Positions 26,607 to 35,929 of a stretch of 64,000 nucleotides of DNA are shown here, one piece after another; position 1 is the first letter of the stretch; the number at the start of each line of letters is the position of its first letter. The notes beneath the pieces were generated by a model. It was not told where the DNA came from, did not search any database, and saw only the letters and a program-made list of their open reading frames with translations. Source of the DNA: Lachnospiraceae bacterium (GTDB lineage Bacteria; Bacillota; Clostridia; Lachnospirales; Lachnospiraceae); assembly GCA_028693165.1 (NCBI GenBank), contig JAQUVX010000005.1, positions 1-64,000 of the forward strand, given 5' to 3'. The position numbers were made by a program, and so were the translations under genes.

Positions 26607-26932
26607 CAGCCCAGAAGTTTTACTTCGATGGTTCCCGCTCCGGCTGCGGAAGCTTCCGCGGCATATCCGGCGGCGGTATTTCCGGAAGCGGTGGTCGTGA
26701 TCCCGGAACCATCCCAGTAAACTGCTGTACCCTGCGCCACCGCTCCGGTTGCCGTCTTCGGAAGCGCGAACACGCCAGTTACGTTTACGCTGCCCTTTTC
26801 ACCCGGCGCGATATCGGTACCGGCTACGCCGATCCGTGTTGCCAGGGCAATGATATCACCGGCCGCGATTGCATCGGTTCCGGTATTGTAATAATCAAGG
26901 GCGTCGCCCTTATATACAAAATTCGCTTTCAT
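26606..26932 (-). CDS. Capsid decoration-like protein (DUF2190 type)
   Basis: A 108-residue protein rich in Gly, Ala and Thr: GDALDYYNTGTDAIAAGDII, then VTGVFALPK, then GTAVYWDG. This is the pattern of the DUF2190 family encoded directly after major capsid genes, probably a capsid-stabilising protein. Position 22 bases after the capsid gene fits. Confidence 0.75.
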   Translation of the reverse strand: MKANFVYKGDALDYYNTGTDAIAAGDIIALATRIGVAGTDIAPGEKGSVNVTGVFALPKTATGAVAQGTAVYWDGSGITTTASGNTAAGYAAEASAAGAGTIEVKLLG

Positions 26933-26953
26933 GATGATCTTCTTCTCCTTTCT

Positions 26954-28549
26954 TTACCCCAGCTTTACGCCAGTGTTTTTAACAAATCCGCGGTAATCGC
27001 GAACGCTGATACCCCAGTCAAGATAGATATCCCAGATAAAGCCTAAAACGCCCGGAGCTTCCATCCTGCGGACGGTCGGTGTCTTCTGGCCGTTTAAGTA
27101 ATCTACCTGGATGCCGCGCGCGGATGCATCTGCCGCCTTTAAATACCACGGGCAGGCTCCGGTGCCTGCAAGTGCATTCAGAACCGGGCTCTGCGTGATG
27201 CCCAGCGGGTAGTTGTAAAGCGGGTTGACGTCGTTGTTGTTGCTGCCGGTTACCTGGGTGGATCTGAAAATCACGGCCAGGTCAAACTCATAGCCCACCG
27301 GAACGATCAAGCGCGAAGGGGTCATATAGATCGGCTCGCCGAACTGATCCACCTGTTTCTGCATCTGCAAGATCATCGCCTGGATGGCTGCCTGGGAAGG
27401 ACCGGAAGCGGTCGCAAGCAGGTTTTTATGATCTGCATGGAATAACGCCTTCTTATCGCCGAAATTGATCGGTTTGTTGTCGAAAAGCAGCTTGTAGCAC
27501 TGGCGGTCGATGGTCTGCTTCGCCTTTGTGGCATATAGACCGGGAACCCTGGTTAAGAATCCGATATCGTCATTGATGAACGCCTGCCGGGTCATCGAAA
27601 AGCTCTTGCCGTAGGTTTCGATCTTGCGGCTCGGCAGAATCTCGGTGCTCGGCTTATCGGCCCGGATTTCTCCGTTTTCCGGCACTAGCAGGAACTCTCC
27701 AACGCCTCCGATTACATACTCATGATCGGGCGTGGATTTGAAATCCGAAACGGATCCTTCTGTCGTCCATTCCTGGAACGTCGTAGGTACGTGGCTATAA
27801 AGATCTACGATGCTCTTACGGATCGTTGCATCCATGATCGCCGGGAAGGCGGAGGCCGGGTTGTAGAAGCTCCGGCAAAGTTCCGAATAGAGATCATCGT
27901 TGCTCATGTGGCGCAGCTCTCTCTCGCTGCGGCCTTCTCTTGCCATGCAGTCGATCGCGATATCCCGCAGGGACATGTGGGAGAAATCGCGTGCCCCGTC
28001 GGCCGGATGTTCAATTCTTGTCCCATTCCGAAGCATAAGGCCATCAGATGCCGCTTCTCTGATCCTGTCCTCTTCGGCTGCCGCTACGGAAACATTGCCG
28101 CCGTGCGCCGGTGCGCCGATCGGTGTCGCGCCGGTTCTTAAGCTTTCAAGGATGGCCGTTCTTACATGGTCTAACGTGGAGCCGTTCGCGATATGCTGCG
28201 CCGGATCCACGTTAAATTCGCGGCAAAGTGCGGAAATCTCCAGAATCCGCTGCCGTTCCGCCAACGCCTCCGCGTTTCTCTGGCTACCTGCCGCTCCACC
28301 GGCCCCACCAGCCGGTTCCGGATCGGATGCCGGTTCATTCTGCTTGTGCTGCGCTGCGCGCTGTCCTGCGCCATCCTGTGCGGTCTGCTGCGCGTTTCCA
28401 TTCGCCGAAGTCGGAGCTGCCGCCCTGGCTGCATCAATGGAACGCTGCAAGCTGTCAAATTCTGCCTGCTGCTCGGCGGTCAGTCCGCCTGCTGCGCGTG
28501 CGGCAGTCAAAATTTCCTGCTGCCGCTCGATCATCTTTTTCAGTGTCAT
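26954..28549 (-). CDS. Major capsid protein with N-terminal scaffold-like extension
   Basis: A 531-residue protein. The first ~110 residues are charged and Ala/Gln-rich with a predicted coiled coil (MTLKKMIERQQEILTAARAA), like a scaffold or delta domain removed during maturation. Residues ~215-531 resemble the Mu-like gpT capsid family (FPAIMDATIRKSIVDLYSHV, AKQTIDRQCYKLLFDNKPIN, ALFHADHKNLL). The cutting protease is encoded just upstream. It is longer than Mu gpT (about 305) because of the extension. Confidence 0.88.
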   Translation of the reverse strand: MTLKKMIERQQEILTAARAAGGLTAEQQAEFDSLQRSIDAARAAAPTSANGNAQQTAQDGAGQRAAQHKQNEPASDPEPAGGAGGAAGSQRNAEALAERQRILEISALCREFNVDPAQHIANGSTLDHVRTAILESLRTGATPIGAPAHGGNVSVAAAEEDRIREAASDGLMLRNGTRIEHPADGARDFSHMSLRDIAIDCMAREGRSERELRHMSNDDLYSELCRSFYNPASAFPAIMDATIRKSIVDLYSHVPTTFQEWTTEGSVSDFKSTPDHEYVIGGVGEFLLVPENGEIRADKPSTEILPSRKIETYGKSFSMTRQAFINDDIGFLTRVPGLYATKAKQTIDRQCYKLLFDNKPINFGDKKALFHADHKNLLATASGPSQAAIQAMILQMQKQVDQFGEPIYMTPSRLIVPVGYEFDLAVIFRSTQVTGSNNNDVNPLYNYPLGITQSPVLNALAGTGACPWYLKAADASARGIQVDYLNGQKTPTVRRMEAPGVLGFIWDIYLDWGISVRDYRGFVKNTGVKLG

Positions 28550-29199
28550 GATTCATTTACCTCCATATAGTTTTTATTTATTTGAAGTGCCAGTTCGCGC
28601 ATCCGGATTTCCGGCTCCCCGGCCGCTGCCCTGCTGATCTCCCGGCCAACTCCCACCGTAGGATCCGCCGGTACGCTTACGATGCTAATCTCATAAGGTA
28701 CCCATTTCTTAGCAATAGAGCAGGGGCCCGTGAAACGTCCATCCGCGGATGTCTTACTGGGCATTACTTCCTCCCAGGAATCAACCATATAGCCAACCGA
28801 TACGCCTTTTAACGTTCCGCTCTTGACCTTCTGGTAGATCGTTTCCGCAGCCTCGTCGGTGTCAAACTCGACCTCCGCCTCGCCGCGGTCTCCCTGGACC
28901 CATGCCCGCGTAATCTTGCCGAGCACCTGATCCCGATGATGGTTGAATAGAAGGACACCAATATCATTTAACCGGCTTAAATCAACGCATCCGTTTGTAT
29001 GGTCCAGAATTTCCATTCCGAACCACCGGCCGTATGGCTCCTCGCTGGAAAAGCTCAACGTAAATTTACGCTCGTTCCCTTCGCCCTCCATCGCCCGGAT
29101 GTTGTTTAATACCATTTCCCGCGTTCCTTTATTCTTTTCCCGCGGTTCCTGCGGTTCCTGCGCTCTCGCCAGTTCCCTTTCCATTTCCAGTATCTTCAT
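28546..29199 (-). CDS. Prohead protease (HK97 family, U35)
   Basis: A 217-residue protein. GVLLFNHHRDQVLGKITRAW holds the catalytic His region, and YEISIVSVPADPTVGVG is the hallmark segment of HK97-type prohead serine proteases. It lies between portal and capsid and overlaps the capsid gene by four bases. It would process the scaffold part of the capsid protein. Confidence 0.9.
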   Translation of the reverse strand: MKILEMERELARAQEPQEPREKNKGTREMVLNNIRAMEGEGNERKFTLSFSSEEPYGRWFGMEILDHTNGCVDLSRLNDIGVLLFNHHRDQVLGKITRAWVQGDRGEAEVEFDTDEAAETIYQKVKSGTLKGVSVGYMVDSWEEVMPSKTSADGRFTGPCSIAKKWVPYEISIVSVPADPTVGVGREISRAAAGEPEIRMRELALQINKNYMEVNES

Positions 29200-29206
29200 T
29201 CAACTT

Positions 29207-30712
29207 TTAGCCCTCCTTTCCGTCTTTCTCTTTCTCTGCCGGTTCCTCTGGTATCTGCTTTGCTTGGCCGAAGATGATCGTCTGCATGTTAAGCCCCTTC
29301 TCGGCTCCGTAATCCTGGACTTCTGCCATGTCGTCAATCTGGGTTCTCCAATCCTTGCCGTTCTCCGCCGCGATCTGTTTAAAAGTCTTCTGCCCCGTCT
29401 GGAGGGCGATCTTAGTCGCGTTGGACTCCTTCGCGGGATCGATCCACTTCTTAGGCGCCCGGTTCCATTCATGATCGAAGTAAGTGTCCTTATCTTCCCA
29501 AAATCCCGGGATATTCAAGGCTCCGCACAAAATCGCGGAAATCAAAAAGGTCTCGTATATCTCGTCGATCACGGCCAGAAGCTTCTCTTCCTCCTCCGCG
29601 TAGGTCGCCTCGTCCTCAATAATCCCCTGTCTTGCGCTACTATAATTGCTCTCAGACATGTCTCGGCTCGTCGATTCATAGCTAAGCCCCTGACCGGATG
29701 ACATGATCCGTTGCTGCAACTTTACGAAACCGGCGGCGTCGGCCGCCTGGCCCAACGGGTTTACGGTAACCACGTCATCCCCGGCGTTTAGCTCCCGGAT
29801 CATTCCGGGTGTAAGCATCTTGCCGTCATAATTCTTTTGCGCTCCTCCGTCTCCTGGCCCATTCAGAGCCCGCCCCAGACCGCCCTGTGGAAAAGTTCTC
29901 TTGATAAATACGCTCAAGCAGGCCTCGATCCGCTGCTTAACGCTTACTGCATTGATAAATTCGTTTACATCGCGTACCCTGGTTACTGTCTGACTCATAT
30001 CGCTCATTTCCCGGATCTGGGAAGGCCGCCGCTTCGTATAGTAAAAAATCACGTCCTTAGCGTCTATGTAAACCGGAAGATCCATGTTGTAGCCGTCAAT
30101 GTCATACTGTTTGATCCAGTAACCGATAGGCTTGTTGTACCGGTTGTACTCAATGCCTCCAACTACCCGCGCGTTTTTGTTATGCGGCCCGAACTGCGAA
30201 AGATCCAGCTCGTCAACCTCAACCATCTGCAGCTGAAAAGGAATGATTCCATCCCGCGTATACCGTTTCAAAAAGAGGATTCCGCCATCAATCTTTTTCC
30301 TCGTAACCGACATCCTTAATATCTCGTTCAAGGTCTGGGTTCCGGTTACGTCGCAGTTCCGCGCCTTGCACCATTTTTTCCATAACTTTTCAATCTTTTT
30401 GTTGAGATCATCGTTCCCGGTGTGCGCCTGCAGTAGATAACCGCTTCCTATGGTGTTCCGCTTGAACGGGCTTACAACCGAGTTCATAAGATCGCTGTTC
30501 CGCTCAAGGTCCCGCGCTCTGGCTCGTACTATGTCCCGCTGATATCGGTCGGTACGTTCCGCAGAATCGTTTACCACCCGCCAGCCCTGGTTTATGCGGC
30601 TCGCGTCGCCTGCATCATAATTTCTTAATTCATCCAGTCCCATCCTCCAGGCCATGCGCTTATAGCCCCAGGATGGGGAAATCTGGCTGATCACATTATC
30701 CAAAAATTCCAT
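29207..30712 (-). CDS. Portal protein (lambda family)
   Basis: About 501 residues. RARARDLERNSDLMNSVVSP, FKRNTIGSGYLLQAH, and SSGQGLSYESTSRDMSESNY (the conserved core of lambda-type portals) support the call. The Glu/Lys-rich tail (PEEPAEKEKDGKEG) is dispensable-looking. ATG at 30712 is preferred because GGTGA lies just before it; a GTG three codons upstream is possible. It forms the DNA-entry ring. Confidence 0.93.
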   Translation of the reverse strand: MEFLDNVISQISPSWGYKRMAWRMGLDELRNYDAGDASRINQGWRVVNDSAERTDRYQRDIVRARARDLERNSDLMNSVVSPFKRNTIGSGYLLQAHTGNDDLNKKIEKLWKKWCKARNCDVTGTQTLNEILRMSVTRKKIDGGILFLKRYTRDGIIPFQLQMVEVDELDLSQFGPHNKNARVVGGIEYNRYNKPIGYWIKQYDIDGYNMDLPVYIDAKDVIFYYTKRRPSQIREMSDMSQTVTRVRDVNEFINAVSVKQRIEACLSVFIKRTFPQGGLGRALNGPGDGGAQKNYDGKMLTPGMIRELNAGDDVVTVNPLGQAADAAGFVKLQQRIMSSGQGLSYESTSRDMSESNYSSARQGIIEDEATYAEEEEKLLAVIDEIYETFLISAILCGALNIPGFWEDKDTYFDHEWNRAPKKWIDPAKESNATKIALQTGQKTFKQIAAENGKDWRTQIDDMAEVQDYGAEKGLNMQTIIFGQAKQIPEEPAEKEKDGKEG

Positions 30713-30717
30713 AGCAA

Positions 30718-30942
30718 TCACCGCCCGTCAAAAATTGCAACATATGTGTTATCAATCAAACAACCCGAGGTGCTCTGTGCTATGGCCGCCTCAAGATCGC
30801 TTTTGATTGAATAAAGCTCGCTGAGGTTTGCCCGGGTCAGCTGCCTGGAACCGATCTTATAAGACTGGCCGCCTACGCAGATCGTATAAATCGCCGTGTT
30901 TACTTGCTCGAGCATTTCCTCGGATGTCATTTTTTTCGCCAT
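30718..30942 (-). CDS. gpW-like head-tail joining protein
   Basis: A 74-residue helical protein, MAKKMTSEEMLEQVNTAIYT, then IGSRQLTRANLSELYSIKSD. This pattern and its position between large terminase and portal fit the small lambda gpW-like family. Confidence 0.8.
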   Translation of the reverse strand: MAKKMTSEEMLEQVNTAIYTICVGGQSYKIGSRQLTRANLSELYSIKSDLEAAIAQSTSGCLIDNTYVAIFDGR

Positions 30943-30954
30943 TGTTATCCCTCC

Positions 30955-32844
30955 CTATAACCAGTTCTCAAGGCTTTCGTGCTGCCCGATCCACGTCTCT
31001 TCCGGCGGCTGCTCCGCCTTCTGCTGCTTGGGCTCCTCCGGAACGTCCTTCAGGTGCAGCATCCTGACGTGAAGTGTATCAGCCGCCGCCAATGCGTAAA
31101 CCTCTGCGTCTAAATAGTGGTTGTCTGCATGGCTGTGTTTCGGCACCCATTCCTGCCGAACCTTGGAGCCGTTTTTTACATTAACCTTGTGCTCTGCCGT
31201 TACCTGCTGCGCGTATTCCATGTCGCAGCCCTTATATACCATCCAGCTGCCGCGTCCGTTTGGCTTCCTCATGCGTCCGGCAATCATGTCTTTGTATTTG
31301 CCGCCGTCCACGATTACAAGATTCATTCCGTAGGCCTTGGAGCTGTCTTTGTTTACGGTACTTAGCTTAAAATGGTTCTGCATCGGATTATTGGATCCTT
31401 TGCAAGGCAGCGCCCATTCTGCATTGATCGCGCAAAAATCGTATACATTATCCGTGTCATTACCGCTGTCAACCAGCGCAAGGTTCACGATCATCGGCGT
31501 TCCGGATTCTGTCTTATACTCCATATTCATGACCTGCTCAACATCGGAAAAACTGTACGCTTGACCGTGGGCTACGTTCTGACTCGTGATGTAGTCGCCG
31601 AAAGCTCTTATTGTCCAATACAGGCAGTTTTCCTGTACGTCTACGCCTCCGGTAAGCAGCTTTGTCCAATCGGGTACGATAAACTCCGGCAGCTCCGTCT
31701 GGCGCTCCAGAACGAGCTCGGCGGATGTCTTTAGCTTTGTATCTTCCCAGGCTTCCGCAAGCCATGAGTTTACAAAGTTCTGCAGCTTATCCGGATCCTC
31801 CTTCGCCTCCATGAACTTCTTGGCTATCTCGGAAAAACGAACAAACGGGCTGTATAAGGTGTTGATCCAGAAGCATACCTTTTTTACGAATTTAGTCCGC
31901 TGGACTACAATCTCCCAGCGCCCTTTCTTAACGGATGCCTGCTTCTGCTGATCCGTAATCACGCATCCGCATTCCTGGCAGACATAAAAGGCGAACTCTG
32001 CGCGGTCTGCATCATTTAATCCATCGCTGTCATCGCCCTCCAGGGCGTCCAGCCGGTCTTTGATAGCTTCTATTCCGTATGCGTCAACCAGATCCTTGTC
32101 CTTGCCCGGCCACTTAAGATTGGAAAATTTAAGCTCAATGAACTCGCCGCAGTGCGGGCATGGAATGAAATAATGTTTTTCTACGTCGGCGCTTTCCTTC
32201 GCCTTCCAGATGTGCCCGGTTTTCAAAGTCGGCGTTGATGTCTTAAAAATCTTTCTGCCGCGGAACGTCTTGGATCGTTCCTCCGCTAGGCTGACCGGGT
32301 CCGCCTCTTTTTTGCTGGCTCCGGGGAACTTATCGATCTCGTCGATGAAAAGGTACTTTGCCGCGAAGGACGCCAGACTAGCCGGGCTATTGGAACCTAC
32401 GATCTTGATGAACATATCCGTAAAGTTCAGTTCCAGCATCGGGCTGTTTTCATCATATTTTTTCCGCAATGGCTCGCAGGCCATCATCATTGGCTGTACT
32501 CGCTTGCTCGATATGGATTCCGCCAGGGTCTCGGTCGGGTAGATGATTTCGGTCGGGCTTGGATCCTGCTGAACTACGTAACCCAGCATATTAAGCAATG
32601 CTTCTGTTCCTCCTACCTGTGTCGGCTTGATAAAATCGATCTCCTCCGTCTCGTAATTAGTGAACTCGTCCATGATTCCCTTGAGATATGGGGTCCGGTC
32701 ATTGCTCCACGGTCCCGGCTCTGCAGATGTCTTGCTGTCAAGAATCCGGTACTTATCGGCCCACTCTGATACTGTTATGCTTTCCGGAGGCTTTAAGTAT
32801 TCGAGCGCGCTCCTGATATACCATTTGCAAGCGTACTTTCGCAT
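30955..32844 (-). CDS. Terminase large subunit (GpA family)
   Basis: About 629 residues from MRKYACKWYIRSALEYLKPP. The ATPase region holds FIKPTQVGGTEALLNML (Walker-like) and FIDEIDKFPGASKKEAD (Walker B). A zinc site IPCPHCGEFIELKF/CQECG and a nuclease domain follow, containing GGVDVQENCLYWTIRAF. This is the GpA type used by lambda-like packaging. The ATG 16 bases after the small subunit's stop is preferred to a longer reading that overlaps it. It drives DNA packaging and cutting. Confidence 0.94.
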   Translation of the reverse strand: MRKYACKWYIRSALEYLKPPESITVSEWADKYRILDSKTSAEPGPWSNDRTPYLKGIMDEFTNYETEEIDFIKPTQVGGTEALLNMLGYVVQQDPSPTEIIYPTETLAESISSKRVQPMMMACEPLRKKYDENSPMLELNFTDMFIKIVGSNSPASLASFAAKYLFIDEIDKFPGASKKEADPVSLAEERSKTFRGRKIFKTSTPTLKTGHIWKAKESADVEKHYFIPCPHCGEFIELKFSNLKWPGKDKDLVDAYGIEAIKDRLDALEGDDSDGLNDADRAEFAFYVCQECGCVITDQQKQASVKKGRWEIVVQRTKFVKKVCFWINTLYSPFVRFSEIAKKFMEAKEDPDKLQNFVNSWLAEAWEDTKLKTSAELVLERQTELPEFIVPDWTKLLTGGVDVQENCLYWTIRAFGDYITSQNVAHGQAYSFSDVEQVMNMEYKTESGTPMIVNLALVDSGNDTDNVYDFCAINAEWALPCKGSNNPMQNHFKLSTVNKDSSKAYGMNLVIVDGGKYKDMIAGRMRKPNGRGSWMVYKGCDMEYAQQVTAEHKVNVKNGSKVRQEWVPKHSHADNHYLDAEVYALAAADTLHVRMLHLKDVPEEPKQQKAEQPPEETWIGQHESLENWL

Positions 32845-32860
32845 TCTTAGGCCTTTAGGC

Positions 32861-33406
32861 TCAACCACCGGCAGCGTCCTTCTTTTCTGCCTCCGGTTCT
32901 GTAACCCCGGCAACAACGAAAGCATTAAGCACCCGCTTTACTTCTTCATTCATCGCCTTTTCGATTTTGCGGGCCTCAAGGGGCTCAACCTTATCGCTGA
33001 CCATGCTCATAAGGCGCGCCGGGATGCTTAAGGAGAATTTTTTAAATACAACAAAAAACTTGTTGTAATCCATCTGTACCTCCTCGATGTCGATATACTT
33101 ACCGGCGGCGATCTCCCGCTTCATCCGGTGCAGCTCGCCCTGGCTTTCCTTCAAAGCGATTTCCGCCTCCAGCTTCTGCTCACGTAGCTTCGCCTCTTTC
33201 TCGGACTTACTCTTGCCGTATGCCTTATCACTCAAATACTGAATGTACGTCTTGATGGTCTGGATCAGATCGTAGCGTCGGCCATCGGCCGTTGAATGGG
33301 TTTCTATGATTCCCTCCTGTGTCAGCTGCTGTACCCTGCGGGCCGTAACGCCGAAAAGTTTCGCTATGATTTCAACTTTTACATACTGTACGCCGCTATC
33401 TTCCAC
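32861..33406 (-). CDS. Terminase small subunit (Nu1-like)
   Basis: A 181-residue protein. Residues ~8-45 form a winged helix-turn-helix (VEIIAKLFGVTARRVQQLTQ), as in lambda Nu1. Charged helices for oligomerisation follow. It overlaps the methyltransferase gene end by 11 bases and precedes the large subunit. It would recognise the packaging site. Confidence 0.85.
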   Translation of the reverse strand: MEDSGVQYVKVEIIAKLFGVTARRVQQLTQEGIIETHSTADGRRYDLIQTIKTYIQYLSDKAYGKSKSEKEAKLREQKLEAEIALKESQGELHRMKREIAAGKYIDIEEVQMDYNKFFVVFKKFSLSIPARLMSMVSDKVEPLEARKIEKAMNEEVKRVLNAFVVAGVTEPEAEKKDAAGG

Positions 33407-34757
33407 TGCCTTCTCCTCCTCTCACTCGGACTGCCTTCTTCCCGGCGTACTCCTCCCAGCGCTTTACGATCACATCGCAATATACCGGGTTAATCTCCAT
33501 AAGGTACGCCGTGCGCTGCAGTTGCTCTGCTGCAATCAGCGTTGTCCCGGAACCGGCGAAGAAATCCGCCACATTATCCTTGTATCTGCTACTGTTACTC
33601 ATAAGGCGTCCGACCAGGGCCACCGGCTTCATTGTTGGATGTAATTCGCTTCGCGCCGGTTTCTTTTCATACTGTATGCTTGTCCGAGCGCTCAACTCTG
33701 CACGCAGCTTCTCAATGTATGCTACAAGCTCCGGCTTCTTCATCGCAAAAAAATCAACATCGTCCTCAATAAAAATATTGTCCTGGCTGCGGTCCCCGAT
33801 CCAATAATGCCCGGCCCCTTCCTTCCATCCGTATAAGATCGGCTCATGCCTCCAGTGGTAATCCTGGCGACCTATGACAAACTGGTTCTTCTCCCAGATC
33901 AGAACCTCGGATAATTTGAATCCGGCAGCAGTGAACGCCTGGCGGAACGTCAGCCCTTCAATGTCTGCATGGAATACATAAATAACAGCCCCTTCTTTTG
34001 CGACGTCGCAAAAATTCGTGAAGATTCTGTAAAGGAAATTATAAAAATCTCCATCATCCATCCTGTCGCCGATGATCTCATTCGTCCTTCTGGTCCGGTT
34101 CTGCTTATAGGATCGCTCCAGGCTCTTGTCCTTTGCTTCATAATCCACGTTATAAGGCGGATCTGTTATAACAATATTCGCCTTAGCTCCAGCCATCAGA
34201 AGCTCAATATCCGAAAAGTCCGAAGCGTCGCCGCATAAAAGCCGATGATTCCCCAGTTGCCAGATATCACCTTGTCTCGTGATCGTGCTGGCCTCCGCCT
34301 CCTGGACGGCTTTTTTTACGTCAAATTTATCCTCATTAACTTCACTTCCGATTTCTGTATTTCTGAAAAGCTCCGCGAGTTCGTCGTCCCCGTATCCGGT
34401 TAAGGCTACATCGAAATCTGCATTATCCAGATCAATAAGCAGGGACCTCAAGGCCTGCTCGTCCCACTCGCCGGTTATCTTATTAAGGGCAATGTTTAAG
34501 GCTTTTTCGTTGGTCTTGTCCATGTCAACCACGATTACGTCCGCCTCATCGTATCCCAAATCCAGCATTACAGTTCGGCGCTGATGCCCCCCTATGATCG
34601 TATTGTCGCTGTTGATAATGATTGGATCCACGTAGCCAAACTGCTCTATGCTGGCGGCTATGCGCTGATATTCAATGTCGTTTGGCGTGAGGGCTTTCCG
34701 CGGGTTATATTCTGCCGGTTTTAAGTCTTTAAGTTTTCTTTTTACTAGCTCCATTAC
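33396..34757 (-). CDS. ParB-domain DNA methyltransferase
   Basis: About 453 residues from MELVKRKLKDLKPAEYNPRK. The N-terminal ~110 residues are a ParB/Srx-like domain (IEQFGYVDPIIINSDNTIIG, GHQRRTVMLDLGY). The methylase part has NIVITDPPYNVDYEA (catalytic DPPY) and ADFFAGSGTTLIAAE (cofactor motif), in the beta-class order. Such fusions are common beside phage terminases and modify phage DNA, perhaps against host restriction or to mark packaging DNA. A start at 34814 is possible, but AGGAGG lies closer to this one. It carries one copy of the 18-bp palindrome (33996-34013). Confidence 0.9.
   Translation of the reverse strand, partial: VMELVKRKLKDLKPAEYNPRKALTPNDIEYQRIAASIEQFGYVDPIIINSDNTIIGGHQRRTVMLDLGYDEADVIVVDMDKTNEKALNIALNKITGEWDEQALRSLLIDLDNADFDVALTGYGDDELAELFRNTEIGSEVNEDKFDVKKAVQEAEASTITRQGDIWQLGNHRLLCGDASDFSDIELLMAGAKANIVITDPPYNVDYEAKDKSLERSYKQNRTRRTNEIIGDRMDDGDFYNFLYRIFTNFCDVAKEGAVIYVFHADIEGLTFRQAFTAAGFKLSEVLIWEKNQFVIGRQDYHWRHEPILYGWKEGAGHYWIGDRSQDNIFIEDDVDFFAMKKPELVAYIEKLRAELSARTSIQYEKKPARSELHPTMKPVALVGRLMSNSSRYKDNVADFFAGSGTTLIAAEQLQRTAYLMEINPVYCDVIVKRWEEYAGKKAVRVRGGEGSGR
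33996..34013. repeat. Palindrome copy 1 (TTTTGCGACGTCGCAAAA)
   Basis: A perfect 18-bp palindrome inside the methyltransferase gene. Its 14-bp core TTGCGACGTCGCAA recurs at 36359 and 50487. On the coding strand each copy reads Cys-Asp-Val-Ala-Lys. Confidence 0.85.
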
Positions 34758-35126
34758 CTTTTCAAGCCTCCTTCCGGCGTCATTGCGTAACGAAATGTCA
34801 ATTTTTTTTTTCAAATTATGGGGGGAAATACCGCGCCTTCCTCGCCCCGCGTAGAATTTTTAACAAGGAAGTACCTTTTCGAGGTTGCCCGGCGCCCTGG
34901 TCGTTTTGGCCGCCCTGCCGCCCGGTCTCCTCGCCTCCCTGCTGGTCCAGACGCCTTGTCTGCACGAAAATAGGGCCGCTATGTATCGTCTACATAACGC
35001 CCCTATTAAAGTATTGGGGGAGGAATAACCAGCGTATGGATTACGCTCTTTTTTGGGGTTCCCCATGCTATCAATATAGCACACTTGCGCGTCCGGCGGA
35101 GTCCGAATTTTAAAAAGTTTTCGGGG
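34758..35126. other. Gap upstream of packaging genes; candidate cos/pac or control region
   Basis: No gene with a ribosome site is visible. An imperfect hairpin spans 34969-35007 (AATAGGG...CCCTATT with inner TATGT/ACATA). The stretch 34800-34830 is an A/T run followed by a GGGGGGAAAT block. Packaging sites often lie beside the small-terminase gene, so this or the terminase start region could hold cos/pac and the late promoter. That is inference only. Confidence 0.35.
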
Positions 35127-35645
35127 TTACTGTATCTGCTTAGCCTCCTGGTATCTGTGTAGTATGATCTTTACGCCATCGAATGCAAGCAGCTTCTTAA
35201 GCCCGGCTTCTTTCTTACAAAAGCATACGCTCCGGCTCATGTGCGCCTCCTTCGATATATCATTCCATTCCCGATTATCAATATACCGAAGCTCTAATAC
35301 CATGCGCTCGTCACTGTTCATGTCCAAAAAATCAAAGATATCCATAACCAGCAAGAGAGCTTTTTCCGACTCTTTCCTCTGTTCCTCTATGCGGGTTTCA
35401 TACTCAGATTTCCGGAAGACAAGATTCGCGGCTCCCAGACCTGCCTGGTTTGTGGGTCTGTTCTTTTTTGCGCCATAGCTTACGCCGCTAATCGGGTTCA
35501 TCATCTCCTGCCGGATTTCCTGCAGGCGATTCTCGAGCTGCTTCCGTCTTAGTCTGGCCCGGTAATACTGCCCCAGGCATTCCTTCAGCAGCTTCATGTC
35601 GCCGCTTTCCGACTTCGCCTTCCTGGGTCTTTTCTGTTTCTCCAT
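35127..35645 (-). CDS. Late transcription regulator (sigma-70 region 4-like, DUF1492/ArpU-like)
   Basis: A 172-residue protein. The N-terminal ~100 residues are helical and basic. Residues ~105-150 contain FLDMNSDERMVLELRYIDNR, then EWNDISKEAHMSRSVCF, the helix-turn-helix pattern of sigma region 4-like phage late regulators. It is the last gene of the early operon before packaging and structural genes, where such activators usually sit. It would switch on late transcription. Confidence 0.75.
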   Translation of the reverse strand: MEKQKRPRKAKSESGDMKLLKECLGQYYRARLRRKQLENRLQEIRQEMMNPISGVSYGAKKNRPTNQAGLGAANLVFRKSEYETRIEEQRKESEKALLLVMDIFDFLDMNSDERMVLELRYIDNREWNDISKEAHMSRSVCFCKKEAGLKKLLAFDGVKIILHRYQEAKQIQ

Positions 35646-35673
35646 GGTTATCCCCTCCTCACGTCAATTCCCG

Positions 35674-35928
35674 TTATACATTTTTAGTCTCAGCTTTTTG
35701 CCTCTTGCCGCTTATTTTTACGATCTTTGCGGTTCCTTGTCTTAACTCAAAGGAAAGTTCTTGCAAAAGCTCAATATCGGCGAGAAGTTGCTGGTCCCTT
35801 TGTTCAATTTTAATTTGCAACTCGTCAAGACCATGCCCGTTCTCCGGATCTACCGCTAAAGCGAAATCGCATTCAAACGCCGCAATCGTCCCGGCATATC
35901 TTTCCGTTAAATCTTCTAAGCTTTTCAT
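35674..35928 (-). CDS. Small hypothetical coiled-coil protein
   Basis: An 84-residue, Glu/Leu-rich protein with a basic end (SGKRQKAETKNV). A heptad-like stretch runs over residues ~35-65. No domain recognised. It sits between the nuclease and the late regulator. Confidence 0.55.
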   Translation of the reverse strand: MKSLEDLTERYAGTIAAFECDFALAVDPENGHGLDELQIKIEQRDQQLLADIELLQELSFELRQGTAKIVKISGKRQKAETKNV

Positions 35929-35929
35929 G

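Noticed and set aside
34860-35084. 74-codon leftward frame before the methyltransferase
   Set aside because: Low-complexity Arg-rich translation with no ribosome site; lies in the gap region.
35478-35486. CTTACGCC outside the origin block
   Set aside because: A single copy inside a gene is about what chance predicts for an 8-mer.
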